Shown here: positions 1-9,298 of the stretch, in pieces
Layout: each line of letters starts with the position of its first letter
Position numbering within the stretch: the stretch's first letter is position 1
Assembly (NCBI GenBank): GCA_019510435.1
Contig: JAEKKJ010000011.1
Coordinates: 51,252-115,251 of the forward strand
From: Caulobacterales bacterium
Lineage (GTDB): Bacteria; Pseudomonadota; Alphaproteobacteria; Caulobacterales; Caulobacteraceae
DNA length: 64,000 bases
Direction of reading: 5' to 3'
Program-made: the position numbers and the translations under genes
The notes under the pieces: generated by a model
What the model was told of the DNA's origin: nothing
The model's input: the letters and a program-made list of their open reading frames with translations, nothing else
Database searches by the model: none

Positions 1-1
1 C

Positions 2-397
2 ATCATCCCGACCTTCCTGGTCGGCAAGGAGCGCGCCCTGGAGACGGTGGAGCACATCATCGTCGACAACATGCATGAGCGGAAAATGCTCATGTTCCAG
101 CGCTCCGACAGCTTCGTCATCCTGCCCGGCGGGATCGGCACGCTGGAGGAGGTGGTCGAGCTGCTGTCCTGGCGGCGCCTGGACCTCCACGCCAAGCCGG
201 TGGTGTTCTACAACCCGCGCGGCTTCTGGGAGCCGCTGTTCAAACTCTTCCAGCACACCGTGGACGAGCGGCTGACCCCGCCGGAGTTCATGCAGGCCTG
301 GGTCTCGGTGGATACCGTCGAAGCCGTGGTGCCGGCGCTGCTGGGCCAGGGCCGCGAGACCTATCCGTCCGAGGCGGCCGTCGGGCGGCGGGGCTGA
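2..397 (+). CDS. LOG family protein (TIGR00730-type), 5' end outside window
   Basis: This is the C-terminal part of a LOG (Lonely Guy) family protein. Its start lies upstream of the window, and the frame is open from base 2. The family signature PGGIGTLEE lies at about 125-151, preceded by an MHERK segment; both form the nucleotide-binding site of the Rossmann-like fold. LOG proteins release cytokinin bases or ribose 5-phosphate from nucleoside 5'-monophosphates; other members were long mis-annotated as lysine decarboxylases. The substrate here cannot be decided. The stop is 2 bp before the next gene, so the two are probably cotranscribed. The family call is firm, the reaction is inferred. 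Confidence 0.85.
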   Translation: MIPTFLVGKERALETVEHIIVDNMHERKMLMFQRSDSFVILPGGIGTLEEVVELLSWRRLDLHAKPVVFYNPRGFWEPLFKLFQHTVDERLTPPEFMQAWVSVDTVEAVVPALLGQGRETYPSEAAVGRRG

Positions 398-399
398 CC

Positions 400-1164
400 T
401 TGGACTTTGCGACCAGCGCGGACGGCGTCCGCATCGCCTATGAGACCACCGGTTCGGGCCCGCCATTGATCCTGCTGCACGGCGGGGGCCAGTCGCACCG
501 AAACTGGGTCGATGGCGGCTATGTGGCGGCCCTGTCGAAGCATTTCCGGGTGATCGCCATCGACGCCCGTGGCCACGGCGCCAGCGACAAGCCCACCGCC
601 CGGGCGAACTACGCGATCGAGCGGGTGATGGCGGACGTGCTGGCGGTGGCCGACGCCTGCGGGGCGGCGACGTTCGACCTCATCGGCTATTCTTACGGGG
701 GCAACATCGGCCGCTACCTGGCCTCGCGCACCGACCGGGTGACGCGGTTCGTGATGATCGGCATCGGCTTCGGCCCCGGCGTGCCCGAGCACCTGCGCCG
801 TGGCGTCGAGGGCAACCTCTCCCAGTGGGCGCCCGTGCTGGGGCCAAACCCGCAGCCGGAGAAGCTGTCGCCGAACCTGCGCGCCGCCTGGGCCGAGCCA
901 GCCACCCGCGCCACCCTGGCGTGGTTCTCGGCCCTGCTGGATTGGCCGCCGGTGGAGCCGCGCGACCTGCGCTGCCCCACCCTGTGGCTGGTCGGCTCGA
1001 AGAACGATGTCGGCGCCCTGGAGAGCCTGGCGCAGTACAGCGGGACCCTCGCGCAATGGGGCGTAGTCGCCCGCGTGCTGGACGGCCTGAACCATGAGCA
1101 GGAGATGAGCGCCTCCGCCCAGGTGCTGCCCGTCCTGGAGCAGATGCTGACGCCGCAGGGTTAG
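400..1164 (+). CDS. Alpha/beta-fold hydrolase
   Basis: The 254-residue cytosolic protein has the alpha/beta-hydrolase layout: an oxyanion-hole HGGG near residues 27-30, a nucleophile elbow GYSYG with Ser98, an Asp near residue 203 (GSKND), and the catalytic His near 232 (GLNHEQ). It has no signal peptide. The start is TTG at 400, two bases after the preceding stop, which suggests translational coupling with the LOG gene. The next ATG in frame would remove core beta strands. The natural substrate (an ester, lactone or C-C bond) cannot be read from sequence. It converges with the LysR gene only 10 bp downstream. Confidence 0.85.
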   Translation: MDFATSADGVRIAYETTGSGPPLILLHGGGQSHRNWVDGGYVAALSKHFRVIAIDARGHGASDKPTARANYAIERVMADVLAVADACGAATFDLIGYSYGGNIGRYLASRTDRVTRFVMIGIGFGPGVPEHLRRGVEGNLSQWAPVLGPNPQPEKLSPNLRAAWAEPATRATLAWFSALLDWPPVEPRDLRCPTLWLVGSKNDVGALESLAQYSGTLAQWGVVARVLDGLNHEQEMSASAQVLPVLEQMLTPQG

Positions 1165-1174
1165 CGCGCCGCCC

Positions 1175-2110
1175 TCAGGCCGGGAACAGGGCGTTCAGCC
1201 GCTCGGCGGCCTTGTCGGCGCGGACGTGGTCCAGCAGCCATTCCCGGAAGGCGGCGATCTTGCGGGCGCGGCGGCGGTCGCGGGGATAGACCAGCCAGTA
1301 GCTGCGCTCGCCGCCGAAATAGATCTCGAACGGCTGGGCCAGGCGGCCAGCGGCAAGCTCGGCCGCGAACATCACCGGCGAGCCGATGCCGCTCTCGCCC
1401 CGCGCCATGGCGGCGGTCACCTCCACCACCTGATTGTCGGCGGCCAACCGCGGCGCCCCGGAGGCCGGCGCGACGGGCGCGGCGACGCCGGCGGCGGCGA
1501 ACCAGGCGCTCCACTCCAGGTCGGAGCCCACGCGCGGGGCGTCCAGCAACGCCGCGGGGTCCGGCGGATCGCCCAGCTGCGCCAGCGCGGACGGCGCCGA
1601 GAGCACCGTCTGGGCCGCCGGAAACAGCCGCACCGACTCCATGCCGGCCCATTCGCCCGCCGCGGCGGTGCGGATGCCGACGTCGGCCTCCTCGCGCAGC
1701 AGGTCGACGAGGCGGGTGCTGGTGTCGAGCCGCACCGCGATCTCCGGATGCTCCAGCTGGAACGCGCCGAGGCGCCCCGCCAGCCACTGGGTGGCGAAGG
1801 TGTGGGCGGTGGTGATGTTGAGAATCCCCGCCCCGGTGTCGGAGAGGTCGCCCACCGCGGCGCGCAAGGCGCTCATGGCCTCGGTGGCGGCGCGGGCCAG
1901 GCGCTCGCCCGCGGCGGTGAGCGTCACCTCCCGCGGCAGGCGGCGGAACAGGGGCCGGTCCAGCCGCTGCTCCAGGGCCTTCACCTGCCAGCTGACCGCC
2001 GCCTGGGTCATGCCCAGCTCCTCGGCGGCGCGGGTGAAGCTGCCGAGGCGCGCGGCCGCCTCGAAGACGCGGATCGCCGAAAGCGGCAGGGATGCGAGCG
2101 GATCGGCCAT
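1175..2110 (-). CDS. LysR-family transcriptional regulator, GcvA-like
   Basis: The 311-residue protein starts with a winged helix-turn-helix (about residues 8-67, including GMTQAAVSWQVKALEQRL) typical of the GcvA subgroup, followed by a LysR substrate-binding domain (about 92-300). LysR regulators usually bind a small effector and control a divergent gene. Here the divergent neighbour is a 49-residue open frame at 2211, so the roughly 100-bp gap probably holds the operator. No clear T-N11-A motif could be assigned. The effector is unknown. Confidence 0.9.
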   Translation of the reverse strand: MADPLASLPLSAIRVFEAAARLGSFTRAAEELGMTQAAVSWQVKALEQRLDRPLFRRLPREVTLTAAGERLARAATEAMSALRAAVGDLSDTGAGILNITTAHTFATQWLAGRLGAFQLEHPEIAVRLDTSTRLVDLLREEADVGIRTAAAGEWAGMESVRLFPAAQTVLSAPSALAQLGDPPDPAALLDAPRVGSDLEWSAWFAAAGVAAPVAPASGAPRLAADNQVVEVTAAMARGESGIGSPVMFAAELAAGRLAQPFEIYFGGERSYWLVYPRDRRRARKIAAFREWLLDHVRADKAAERLNALFPA

Positions 2111-2210
2111 AAGCTGTCCTTATGGGTACAGCAGGAGAACCCCGTTTGTCGAGGGGCGCTCAAGCCCTCATCTTCCTCTCACCAAGCAAGCCGTGCCAGA
2201 GGAGGCCGCC

Positions 2211-2360
2211 ATGGAAGAGATGCACCGGATCCATAAGGAGGTTCCGTTCGGCTACTGGGTGCTGTGGGTGGAGCCCGCCTTCCGCGCCCTGCGCCGCAAA
2301 TGGCGCGAACGCCGGGCGCTGGCCCACCGGACCCACGACCGTGTGATGGCGATGCGCTGA
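2211..2360 (+). CDS. Small hypothetical protein (49 aa), basic
   Basis: The short frame begins at ATG 2211 behind a strong Shine-Dalgarno (AGAGGAGG at 2199-2206). It encodes an Arg-rich, slightly amphipathic peptide starting MEEMHRIHKEVPFGYWVLW and ending RTHDRVMAMR. The ribosome site and the isolated position, divergent from a LysR gene and directly before a family A repeat, argue that it is translated. No family was recognised. Aromatic residues followed by a basic helix could suit membrane-surface or nucleic-acid binding, but that is speculation. Confidence 0.5.
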   Translation: MEEMHRIHKEVPFGYWVLWVEPAFRALRRKWRERRALAHRTHDRVMAMR

Positions 2361-2364
2361 GAAA

Positions 2365-2506
2365 ATCCCTCCTCTTTAGGGGAGGGTGGCGCAAGCCGAA
2401 GGCGACGCGACGGGTGGGGAATGATCGACCAGGCTCGGCGTCCGGTCGTCGCTTCCCCACCCTGCCCGCCCGTGGCGGGCTGTCCCTCCCCATAAAGGGG
2501 AGGGAA
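2365..2506. repeat. Family A palindromic repeat, copy 1
   Basis: Two inverted units, each beginning with a TCCCTCC...GGGGAGGG hairpin and followed by a CGGGTGGGGAA-type inner arm, enclose a spacer of about 30 bp. The element fills the gap between two convergent stop codons (2360 and 2508) and may act as a bidirectional terminator. The spacer is nearly identical to that of copy 2 at 4615. Confidence 0.85.
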
Positions 2507-2507
2507 A

Positions 2508-4553
<2,046 letters not shown>

Positions 4554-4614
4554 GATCGGCTCCGGCCCGGTTATGCTCACTTTGAGCATATATAGGCTGC
4601 AGACCCCGAAAGCT

Positions 4615-4757
4615 ATCCCTCCCCTTCATAGGGAGGGTGGCGCGAGCCGCAGGCGGCGCGACGGGTGGGGAATGGTCGACCGGGCTCAGCGTCCGGTCAT
4701 GGCCGCCCCACCCTGCCCGCCCTTGGCGGGCTGTCCCTCCCCATGAAGGGGAGGGAT
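4615..4757. repeat. Family A palindromic repeat, copy 2
   Basis: The architecture is the same as copy 1: outer TCCCTCCCC...GGGGAGGGA hairpins, inner GGGTGGGG/CCCCACCC arms and a short GC-rich spacer containing GCGTCCGGTC. It begins 8 bp after the dksA stop on the minus strand and lies upstream of nadE. Confidence 0.85.
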
Positions 4758-4765
4758 AAGGCTCG

Positions 4766-5194
4766 TCAGTCGTCGCGGTGGACGCGTTCGCGGCGCTCGT
4801 GCCGCTCCTGGGCTTCCAGGCTGAGGGTGGCGATCGGGCGCGCCTCGAGGCGGGCGACGCCGATCGGCTCACCGGTCTCTTCGCAGAAGCCGTACGAGCC
4901 GTCCTCGATCCGGCGCAAGGCCTCGTCGATCTTCGAAATCAACTTCCGCTGGCGATCCCGGGTACGGAGTTCAAGAGCCCGATCAGTCTCCGACGACGCT
5001 CGATCGGCGAGGTCCGGATGGTTCTCGGTCTCTTTCTGGAGGTGGGACAGCGTCTCGCGAGATTCGCGAAGGATGTCTTCTTTCCACATCAAGAGCTTCT
5101 GCTTGAAATACTCAAGCTGACGCTCGTTCATGAATTCCTCGTCCTCGGAAGGACGATATTCAGGACCCTCAGCCAGAACTGTGGCTGTCTTCAT
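4766..5194 (-). CDS. dksA: RNA polymerase-binding transcription factor DksA, single-Cys form
   Basis: DksA inserts a coiled coil into the RNA polymerase secondary channel and, with ppGpp, controls stable-RNA and biosynthesis promoters. The 142-residue protein has the long coiled coil with the tip motif DLADRAS (acidic residues Asp61 and Asp64) and a C-terminal YGFCEETGEP segment. Only Cys104 remains of the usual four zinc ligands, as in other alphaproteobacterial DksA proteins, so zinc binding is unlikely. ATG 5194 is chosen over an upstream in-frame ATG at 5263 because GAGG precedes it and the homologous region starts there. It lies just downstream of fliX on the same strand. Confidence 0.93.
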   Translation of the reverse strand: MKTATVLAEGPEYRPSEDEEFMNERQLEYFKQKLLMWKEDILRESRETLSHLQKETENHPDLADRASSETDRALELRTRDRQRKLISKIDEALRRIEDGSYGFCEETGEPIGVARLEARPIATLSLEAQERHERRERVHRDD

Positions 5195-5286
5195 GAAAAC
5201 CTCACGCCCCTGGGAACCCTGAGACACGCGCCGGCTGTATATCAAAACAAGGCATGGTTTCAACGTCGCCGGCAGGCCCAGGGCGT

Positions 5287-5721
5287 TTAGGCCGCACGCG
5301 ACGCCATCTCCAGCTTGGCAAGCTCAACCGCAGCGCGCGTCTCGATTTCGTCGAGGAGGCCCTCCAGCTTGGGGTCCTCCGTCGCAGCGCGCTGCTCGCG
5401 GATGGTGCGCCCGAGGCGCTCCAGCTGAGCCTGGCTGAGCTCTCCGCCCAGCAGCGCAATCTTGATGTCGTCCAGTTCGTCCAGCAGGCGGCTGGCGCGG
5501 CGCACCGAGCGCCGGCGCCGTTCCGTGGGCGATTCGACGTCCTGCAGGGCCAGCAGGGCTTCGACGCCCATGACGCCCGCGACGCCGCTGACCGAGGCCG
5601 CCGGCGCAGCCGCGGTCGGGCCAGCGCCGCCGGCGATCCGGAAGCCCCCCTCGCTCGCGCCGCTCCGGGCCGCCTTGGGCCCGGCGGCGGGCGTCATGCC
5701 GCCCGTTCCGGTGACCTTCAT
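5287..5721 (-). CDS. fliX: Flagellar assembly regulator FliX
   Basis: The 144-residue protein matches Caulobacter FliX in length, in its low-complexity Ala/Gly-rich N-terminus, in the helical C-terminal part (SRLLDELDDIKIALLGGELS), and in its position divergent from flgI. In Caulobacter, FliX couples assembly of early flagellar parts to activation of the sigma54 activator FlbD, and it is controlled by CtrA. A CtrA-like half site lies about 55 bp upstream. The call rests on synteny and overall resemblance; there is no catalytic motif to check. Confidence 0.85.
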   Translation of the reverse strand: MKVTGTGGMTPAAGPKAARSGASEGGFRIAGGAGPTAAAPAASVSGVAGVMGVEALLALQDVESPTERRRRSVRRASRLLDELDDIKIALLGGELSQAQLERLGRTIREQRAATEDPKLEGLLDEIETRAAVELAKLEMASRAA

Positions 5722-5774
5722 GGTGGGGGACGCCTACCCTCAAAACGCTTCTGGGTCACCTTTACCGGCTAAAC

Positions 5775-5789
5775 TTGCAGCATGGTTAA
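5775..5789. promoter_or_regulatory. Possible CtrA-binding site (degenerate)
   Basis: TTGC-N7-TTAA on the plus strand (GTTAACCATG on the minus strand) resembles the CtrA consensus TTAA-N7-TTAA, with one perfect and one two-base-mismatched half. It lies 54-68 bp upstream of the fliX start codon. The second half is poor, so the call is tentative. Confidence 0.4.
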
Positions 5790-5863
5790 CGGGCGGCACA
5801 TTCTGCCTAGGCCGATCCGGTCGCGGGCGCCCCTCGCCCGCTGTATTTGCTGGTGTTTTGGCC

Positions 5864-5878
5864 TGGCACGGATCTCGC
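5864..5878 (+). promoter_or_regulatory. Sigma54-type promoter of flgI-cheL-flbY
   Basis: TGGCACG-N4-TCGC matches the -24/-12 sigma54 consensus TGGCACG-N4-TTGC with one mismatch. It lies 37 bp before the flgI ATG, which would give a leader of roughly 25-30 nt. Caulobacter hook and basal-body genes are sigma54-dependent and need FlbD and FliX, and fliX is the divergent neighbour here. Confidence 0.75.
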
Positions 5879-5915
5879 GTGGGCCGCGGGCGAACAATTA
5901 CGTCCGAAGGTCCCG

Positions 5916-7028
5916 ATGCGTCCGATGCGCTTCCTCTCCGCCCTGGTCCTGGCCCTGAGTCTCGGCGCCATTGCCGGCCCCGCCTTCGCGAAGTCCCGCA
6001 TCAAGGACATCGTCGAGTTCGAGGGGGTGCGCCAGAACCAGCTGGTGGGCTACGGTATCGTGGTCGGCCTGAACGGCACCGGCGACGCCCTGCGCAATGC
6101 GCCCTTCACCAAGCAGAGCCTGGAGGCGATGCTGGAGCGGCTGGGCGTCAACACCCGCGACGCGAACCTCAACACCAAGAACGTGGCCGCGGTGATGGTC
6201 ACCGCCAACCTGCCGGCCTTCGCCGCGCCGGGCGCGCGGATCGACGCTACGGTCTCCGCCCTGGGCGACTCCAAGAGCCTGCTGGGCGGCACCCTGCTGG
6301 TCACCCCGCTGCTGGGCGCCGACGGCCAGGCCTATGCGGTGGCCCAGGGCACGGTCCAGACCGGCTCGGTCAGCGCCGGCGGCGCCTCGGGCTCCACCAT
6401 CACCAAGGGCGTGCCCACCGCGGGCCGCATCGCCGGCGGGGCCAGCGTCGAGCGCGAGGTCAACTTCCAGCTGGCCTCGATGGGCGTCCTGCGCATGACC
6501 CTGCGCAACCCCGACTTCACCACCGCCCGCCGCATCGCCGACGTGGTCAACGCCGCCTTCCCCGGCACGGCCATGGCCGAGAACCCCACCATCGTGTCCC
6601 TGCGCCCGCCGGCCGGGACCAACATGGTCGCCTTCATGGCCCAGGTGGAGAACCTCTCCGTCGAGCCCGACGCCCCGGCCAAGGTGGTGATCGACGAGGT
6701 GGCCGGCGTGATCGTCATGGGCGATGCGGTGCGCATCTCCACGGTGGCCATCCAGCAGGGCAACCTCACCATCACCGTGCGCGAGCAGCCCGCGGTCAGC
6801 CAGCCCGCGCCGTTCTCCCGCGGCGGCCAGACCACGGTGGTGCCGCAGTCGGACGTCTCGGTGGACGAGGAGAAGGGCAAGCAGTTCCTGACCGTGCGGT
6901 CGGGCGCCTCGCTGGCGACCCTGGTGGCCGGTCTTAACGCCTTGGGGGTAACCCCGCGTGACATGATCTCCATCCTGCAGACCATCAAGGCCGCCGGCGC
7001 GCTGCAGGCCGAAATCGAGGTGATGTGA
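5916..7028 (+). CDS. flgI: Flagellar P-ring protein FlgI
   Basis: FlgI forms the periplasmic P ring around the flagellar rod. The 370-residue protein begins with a Sec signal peptide (cleavage after AGPAFA, about residue 25), followed by the conserved SRIKDIVEFEGVRQNQLVGYG block and the typical GLNGTGD motif. ATG 5916 has GAAGG 5-9 bases upstream and gives a normal signal peptide; the longer frame from 5847 is rejected. It heads a tight operon: its stop overlaps the cheL start by one base. Confidence 0.97.
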   Translation: MRPMRFLSALVLALSLGAIAGPAFAKSRIKDIVEFEGVRQNQLVGYGIVVGLNGTGDALRNAPFTKQSLEAMLERLGVNTRDANLNTKNVAAVMVTANLPAFAAPGARIDATVSALGDSKSLLGGTLLVTPLLGADGQAYAVAQGTVQTGSVSAGGASGSTITKGVPTAGRIAGGASVEREVNFQLASMGVLRMTLRNPDFTTARRIADVVNAAFPGTAMAENPTIVSLRPPAGTNMVAFMAQVENLSVEPDAPAKVVIDEVAGVIVMGDAVRISTVAIQQGNLTITVREQPAVSQPAPFSRGGQTTVVPQSDVSVDEEKGKQFLTVRSGASLATLVAGLNALGVTPRDMISILQTIKAAGALQAEIEVM

Positions 7029-7378
7029 TGAGCTCCGCCCTGCTCTCCCCGGCCAGCGTCGCCGCGACCTTCCTGAAGCCGACCCCGACCGTGGCCCTGG
7101 GCTCCTCGCCTGCCACCGCGGCGGGCGCCGCAAACGACGCCCAGAAGGCCCGCGCCAAGGAGGCCGGCCAGAAGTTCGAGAGCCAGTTCCTCTCCTCGAT
7201 GTTCCAGCAGATGTTCCAGGGCATCCAGTCGGACGGCCCGTTCGGCGGCGGGTTCGGCGAGGAGATGTTCCGCTCGGTGATGACCGACGCCATGGCCAAG
7301 CAGGTGGTCAAGGCCGGCGGCGTCGGCGTGGCCGACACCGTGCAGCGCGAGATCCTGAAGATGCAGGGGCTGAAGTGA
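7028..7378 (+). CDS. cheL: Rod-binding protein (FlgJ N-terminal type), CheL
   Basis: The 116-residue protein corresponds to the FlgJ rod-binding domain (FESQFLSSMFQQMFQGI ... GGGFGEEMFRSVM) without the muramidase domain of enterobacterial FlgJ. Caulobacter calls this gene cheL. It probably caps or scaffolds rod assembly in the periplasm, while another enzyme opens the peptidoglycan. ATG 7028 overlaps the flgI stop; GTG 7025 is an alternative. It is followed by flbY with the same one-base overlap. Confidence 0.9.
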   Translation: MSSALLSPASVAATFLKPTPTVALGSSPATAAGAANDAQKARAKEAGQKFESQFLSSMFQQMFQGIQSDGPFGGGFGEEMFRSVMTDAMAKQVVKAGGVGVADTVQREILKMQGLK

Positions 7379-7812
7379 TGATCGATCCGACCGACCGCGT
7401 CGAACAGCTGATCCTGCTCACCGACCGGCTGACCGAGCTGATCGCCAAGCAGGCCCAGGCGTTCGAAAGCCGCCGTCCGCAGGACGCCGCGGCCCTGCTG
7501 GAAGAGACCACGCGGCTGGCGAACCTCTACCGCCACGAGTCGGCGCGCGTGCGGGCCGATCCGCGGCTGGTGTCGTCGGCGCCCAAGGAGCTGCGCCTGC
7601 GGCTGGTGCGCTCGACGGAAGCCTTCGACGCCGTCCTGGCCCGCCAGGGCCGCGCCATCGAGGCCGCCCGGGTGATCACCGAGGGCCTGGTGAAGTGCAT
7701 CGCCGACGAGGTCGCCAGCCAGCGCACCCAGGGCGCCACCTACGGCGCCGCCGGCCGCCAGGCCGCCATCCCCGCCGCCGCCACCGCCATCACCCTGAAC
7801 AAGCGCGCCTGA
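7378..7812 (+). CDS. flbY: Flagellar basal-body-associated protein FlbY
   Basis: The 144-residue protein is mostly helical, with heptad-like Leu/Arg/Ala patterns between residues 8 and 110, and has no signal peptide. The position directly after flgI-cheL matches Caulobacter flbY. The all-helical cytosolic layout resembles FlgN-type chaperones, so a role in export of hook-associated proteins is plausible but unproven. ATG 7378 overlaps the cheL stop. It ends the operon and is followed by a family C palindrome. Confidence 0.75.
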   Translation: MIDPTDRVEQLILLTDRLTELIAKQAQAFESRRPQDAAALLEETTRLANLYRHESARVRADPRLVSSAPKELRLRLVRSTEAFDAVLARQGRAIEAARVITEGLVKCIADEVASQRTQGATYGAAGRQAAIPAAATAITLNKRA

Positions 7813-7852
7813 GTTTCTCAGCCATCGCGGGGGCGCCGCAGGCATCATCGAT

Positions 7853-7931
7853 TGAACCGCGGAAAACGCGGAAAACGCAGAAGCGCCTGCAAGTTCGGCC
7901 TTCCGCGTCCCTCCGCGTCTTCCGCGGTTTG
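7853..7931. repeat. Family C palindromic repeat, copy 1
   Basis: The left arm AACCGCGGAAAACGCGGAA and the right arm TTCCGCGTCTTCCGCGGTT form an imperfect inverted repeat between the convergent flbY and VOC genes. The same arms occur at 27662-27874. Confidence 0.75.
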
Positions 7932-7960
7932 AGTCTTTGACCTGCGCTGCGCGCCGAAGC

Positions 7961-8338
7961 TCAGTGCATCGTGCCGGCGACGATCTCGAGCTTGTTGCCG
8001 TCGGGGTCCAGGAGCACGGCGCCGTAGTAGCCCGCTGCGAGGTCCGGATGCAGGCCGGCCGGCCGCACCGACGTCGCGCCATGGGCGACCGCCAGGGCGT
8101 AGGCCGTATCCACCGCCGCGCGGCTCGGCGCCGTCAACGCCAGGTGCGCGCCGCGGCCGGCCACCTGCTCGCCCGCCACCGGATAGAGGTAGAGCTGCGC
8201 AGCCAGGCCGCCGGGACCGTAGCTCAGCTCGGTGTCGGCCGCCGACACGAGGCTCGCCCCCAGGGGCGCCAGGAACGCATCGTAGAAGCGCCGCGCGGCC
8301 GCAAGGTCGCGCACGCCGAGGGACAGGTGGTCGAACAT
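7961..8338 (-). CDS. VOC family protein (glyoxalase/bleomycin-resistance fold)
   Basis: The 125-residue protein has the paired beta-alpha-beta-beta-beta modules of the VOC superfamily: MFDHLSLGVRDLAAARRFYD at the start and GYYGAVLLDPDGNKLEIV at the end. The N-terminal His and C-terminal Glu are the usual metal ligands. Members are metal-dependent lyases, dioxygenases or drug-binding proteins, and the substrate here is unknown. ATG 8338 is chosen because AAGGAG lies upstream; the longer frame reaches into the riboswitch region. It is divergent from ribH. Confidence 0.85.
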   Translation of the reverse strand: MFDHLSLGVRDLAAARRFYDAFLAPLGASLVSAADTELSYGPGGLAAQLYLYPVAGEQVAGRGAHLALTAPSRAAVDTAYALAVAHGATSVRPAGLHPDLAAGYYGAVLLDPDGNKLEIVAGTMH

Positions 8339-8490
8339 CGCGTGGGGCTCCTTCGGGCTCGACCCCAGAGCTGTGGAGGCGACGCCCCGGCCACAAGGGC
8401 CGCTTGCCTGCGACTGGCCTGGTTCAAACAGTTGTTTAACGCTGCGGAAGGCGCCTATTCTCACCATGCCGTCGGACAGTCCGGCGGTCT

Positions 8491-8675
8491 GCGTTCTCAG
8501 GGCGGGGTGCAACTCCCCACCGGCGGTAATGCCCTTCGAGGCCTCGGCGAGAGCTGGAGCCAAGACGGGACGAGCCCGCGGGCGCCCTCCATCGCTCCTT
8601 GCGGGCCCTGGAGGGGACGAGCAGACCCGGTGCGATCCCGGGGCCGACGGTCATAGTCCGGTTATGAGAACGGTC
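8491..8675 (+). ncRNA. FMN riboswitch (RFN element)
   Basis: The leader carries the conserved RFN core: TTCTCAGGGCGGGGTGCAA and CCCCACCGGCGGTAA near the 5' side, then GAGCCCGCG, then CAGACCCGGTGCGATCCCGG and GCCGACGGTCATAGTCCGG near the 3' side. These form the multi-branched FMN-binding junction. It lies about 90 bp upstream of a lumazine synthase gene. FMN binding is expected to reduce its expression. Confidence 0.93.
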
Positions 8676-8720
8676 GAGTGCGAGCCGCAGGCGGATTCCG
8701 CCCTGGGCGCGTGCGCGGCC

Positions 8721-8759
8721 TCTCCCTGAGTCGTGGTCCTTTGAACCCGGTCAGGGAGA
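8721..8759 (+). promoter_or_regulatory. Shine-Dalgarno-sequestering hairpin before ribH
   Basis: TCTCCCTGA (8721-8729) pairs perfectly with TCAGGGAGA (8751-8759). The right arm contains the ribH Shine-Dalgarno (GGGAG at 8754-8758), 6 bases from the ATG. With the FMN riboswitch directly upstream, this is most likely its expression platform, blocking translation. The switching mechanism is inferred from base pairing alone. Confidence 0.7.
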
Positions 8760-8764
8760 AGACC

Positions 8765-9298
8765 ATGACCCAACCTGCCGCCCAAATGGACAAGACGTCC
8801 ACGGGCAAGACCTTCCTCGAATACCCCACCGCCAACGGCGCCTTCCGCGCCGGCCGCATCGCCTTCGTGCACGGCCTCTGGCATGGCGACATCGTCCGCG
8901 AGGCCTATGCCGGCTTCGTCGAGGAGATGGCCGTCCTCGGCTTCCCGCCCGAGGTGGTGGAGCGCTTCGAGACCCCGGGGGCGTTCGAGATCCCGCTGCA
9001 CGCCCAGACCCTGGCCCGCAGCGGCCGCTACGCCGCCATCGTCGGCGCCGCCTTCGTGGTGGACGGCGGCATCTACCGCCACGAGTTCGTGGCCCAGACC
9101 GTGGTCCAGGCCCTGATGCAGGTGCAGCTGGCCACCGAGACCCCGATCTTCTCGGTGGTGCTGACGCCGCACCATTTCCACGAACACGACGCGCACCAGG
9201 GGTTCTTCCACGCCCACTTCCGGCTCAAGGGCGCCGAGGCCGCCCGCGCCTGCCATGGCACGCTGGAGAGCCTGGCGCGCCTGGCCAACGCTGCGTGA
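8765..9298 (+). CDS. ribH: 6,7-dimethyl-8-ribityllumazine synthase, type II
   Basis: The enzyme condenses 5-amino-6-ribitylaminouracil with dihydroxybutanone phosphate, the penultimate step of riboflavin synthesis. The 177-residue protein shows PGAFEIPLHAQTLA, the active-site block IYRHEFVAQTV, and HHFHEHDAHQ, which resemble the stand-alone RibH2 (type II) enzymes of rhizobia and Brucella more than the RibH of rib operons. ATG 8765 follows the hairpin-borne Shine-Dalgarno. No other rib gene is nearby, so this is probably a second, FMN-regulated lumazine synthase. Its stop overlaps the next start. Confidence 0.9.
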   Translation: MTQPAAQMDKTSTGKTFLEYPTANGAFRAGRIAFVHGLWHGDIVREAYAGFVEEMAVLGFPPEVVERFETPGAFEIPLHAQTLARSGRYAAIVGAAFVVDGGIYRHEFVAQTVVQALMQVQLATETPIFSVVLTPHHFHEHDAHQGFFHAHFRLKGAEAARACHGTLESLARLANAA

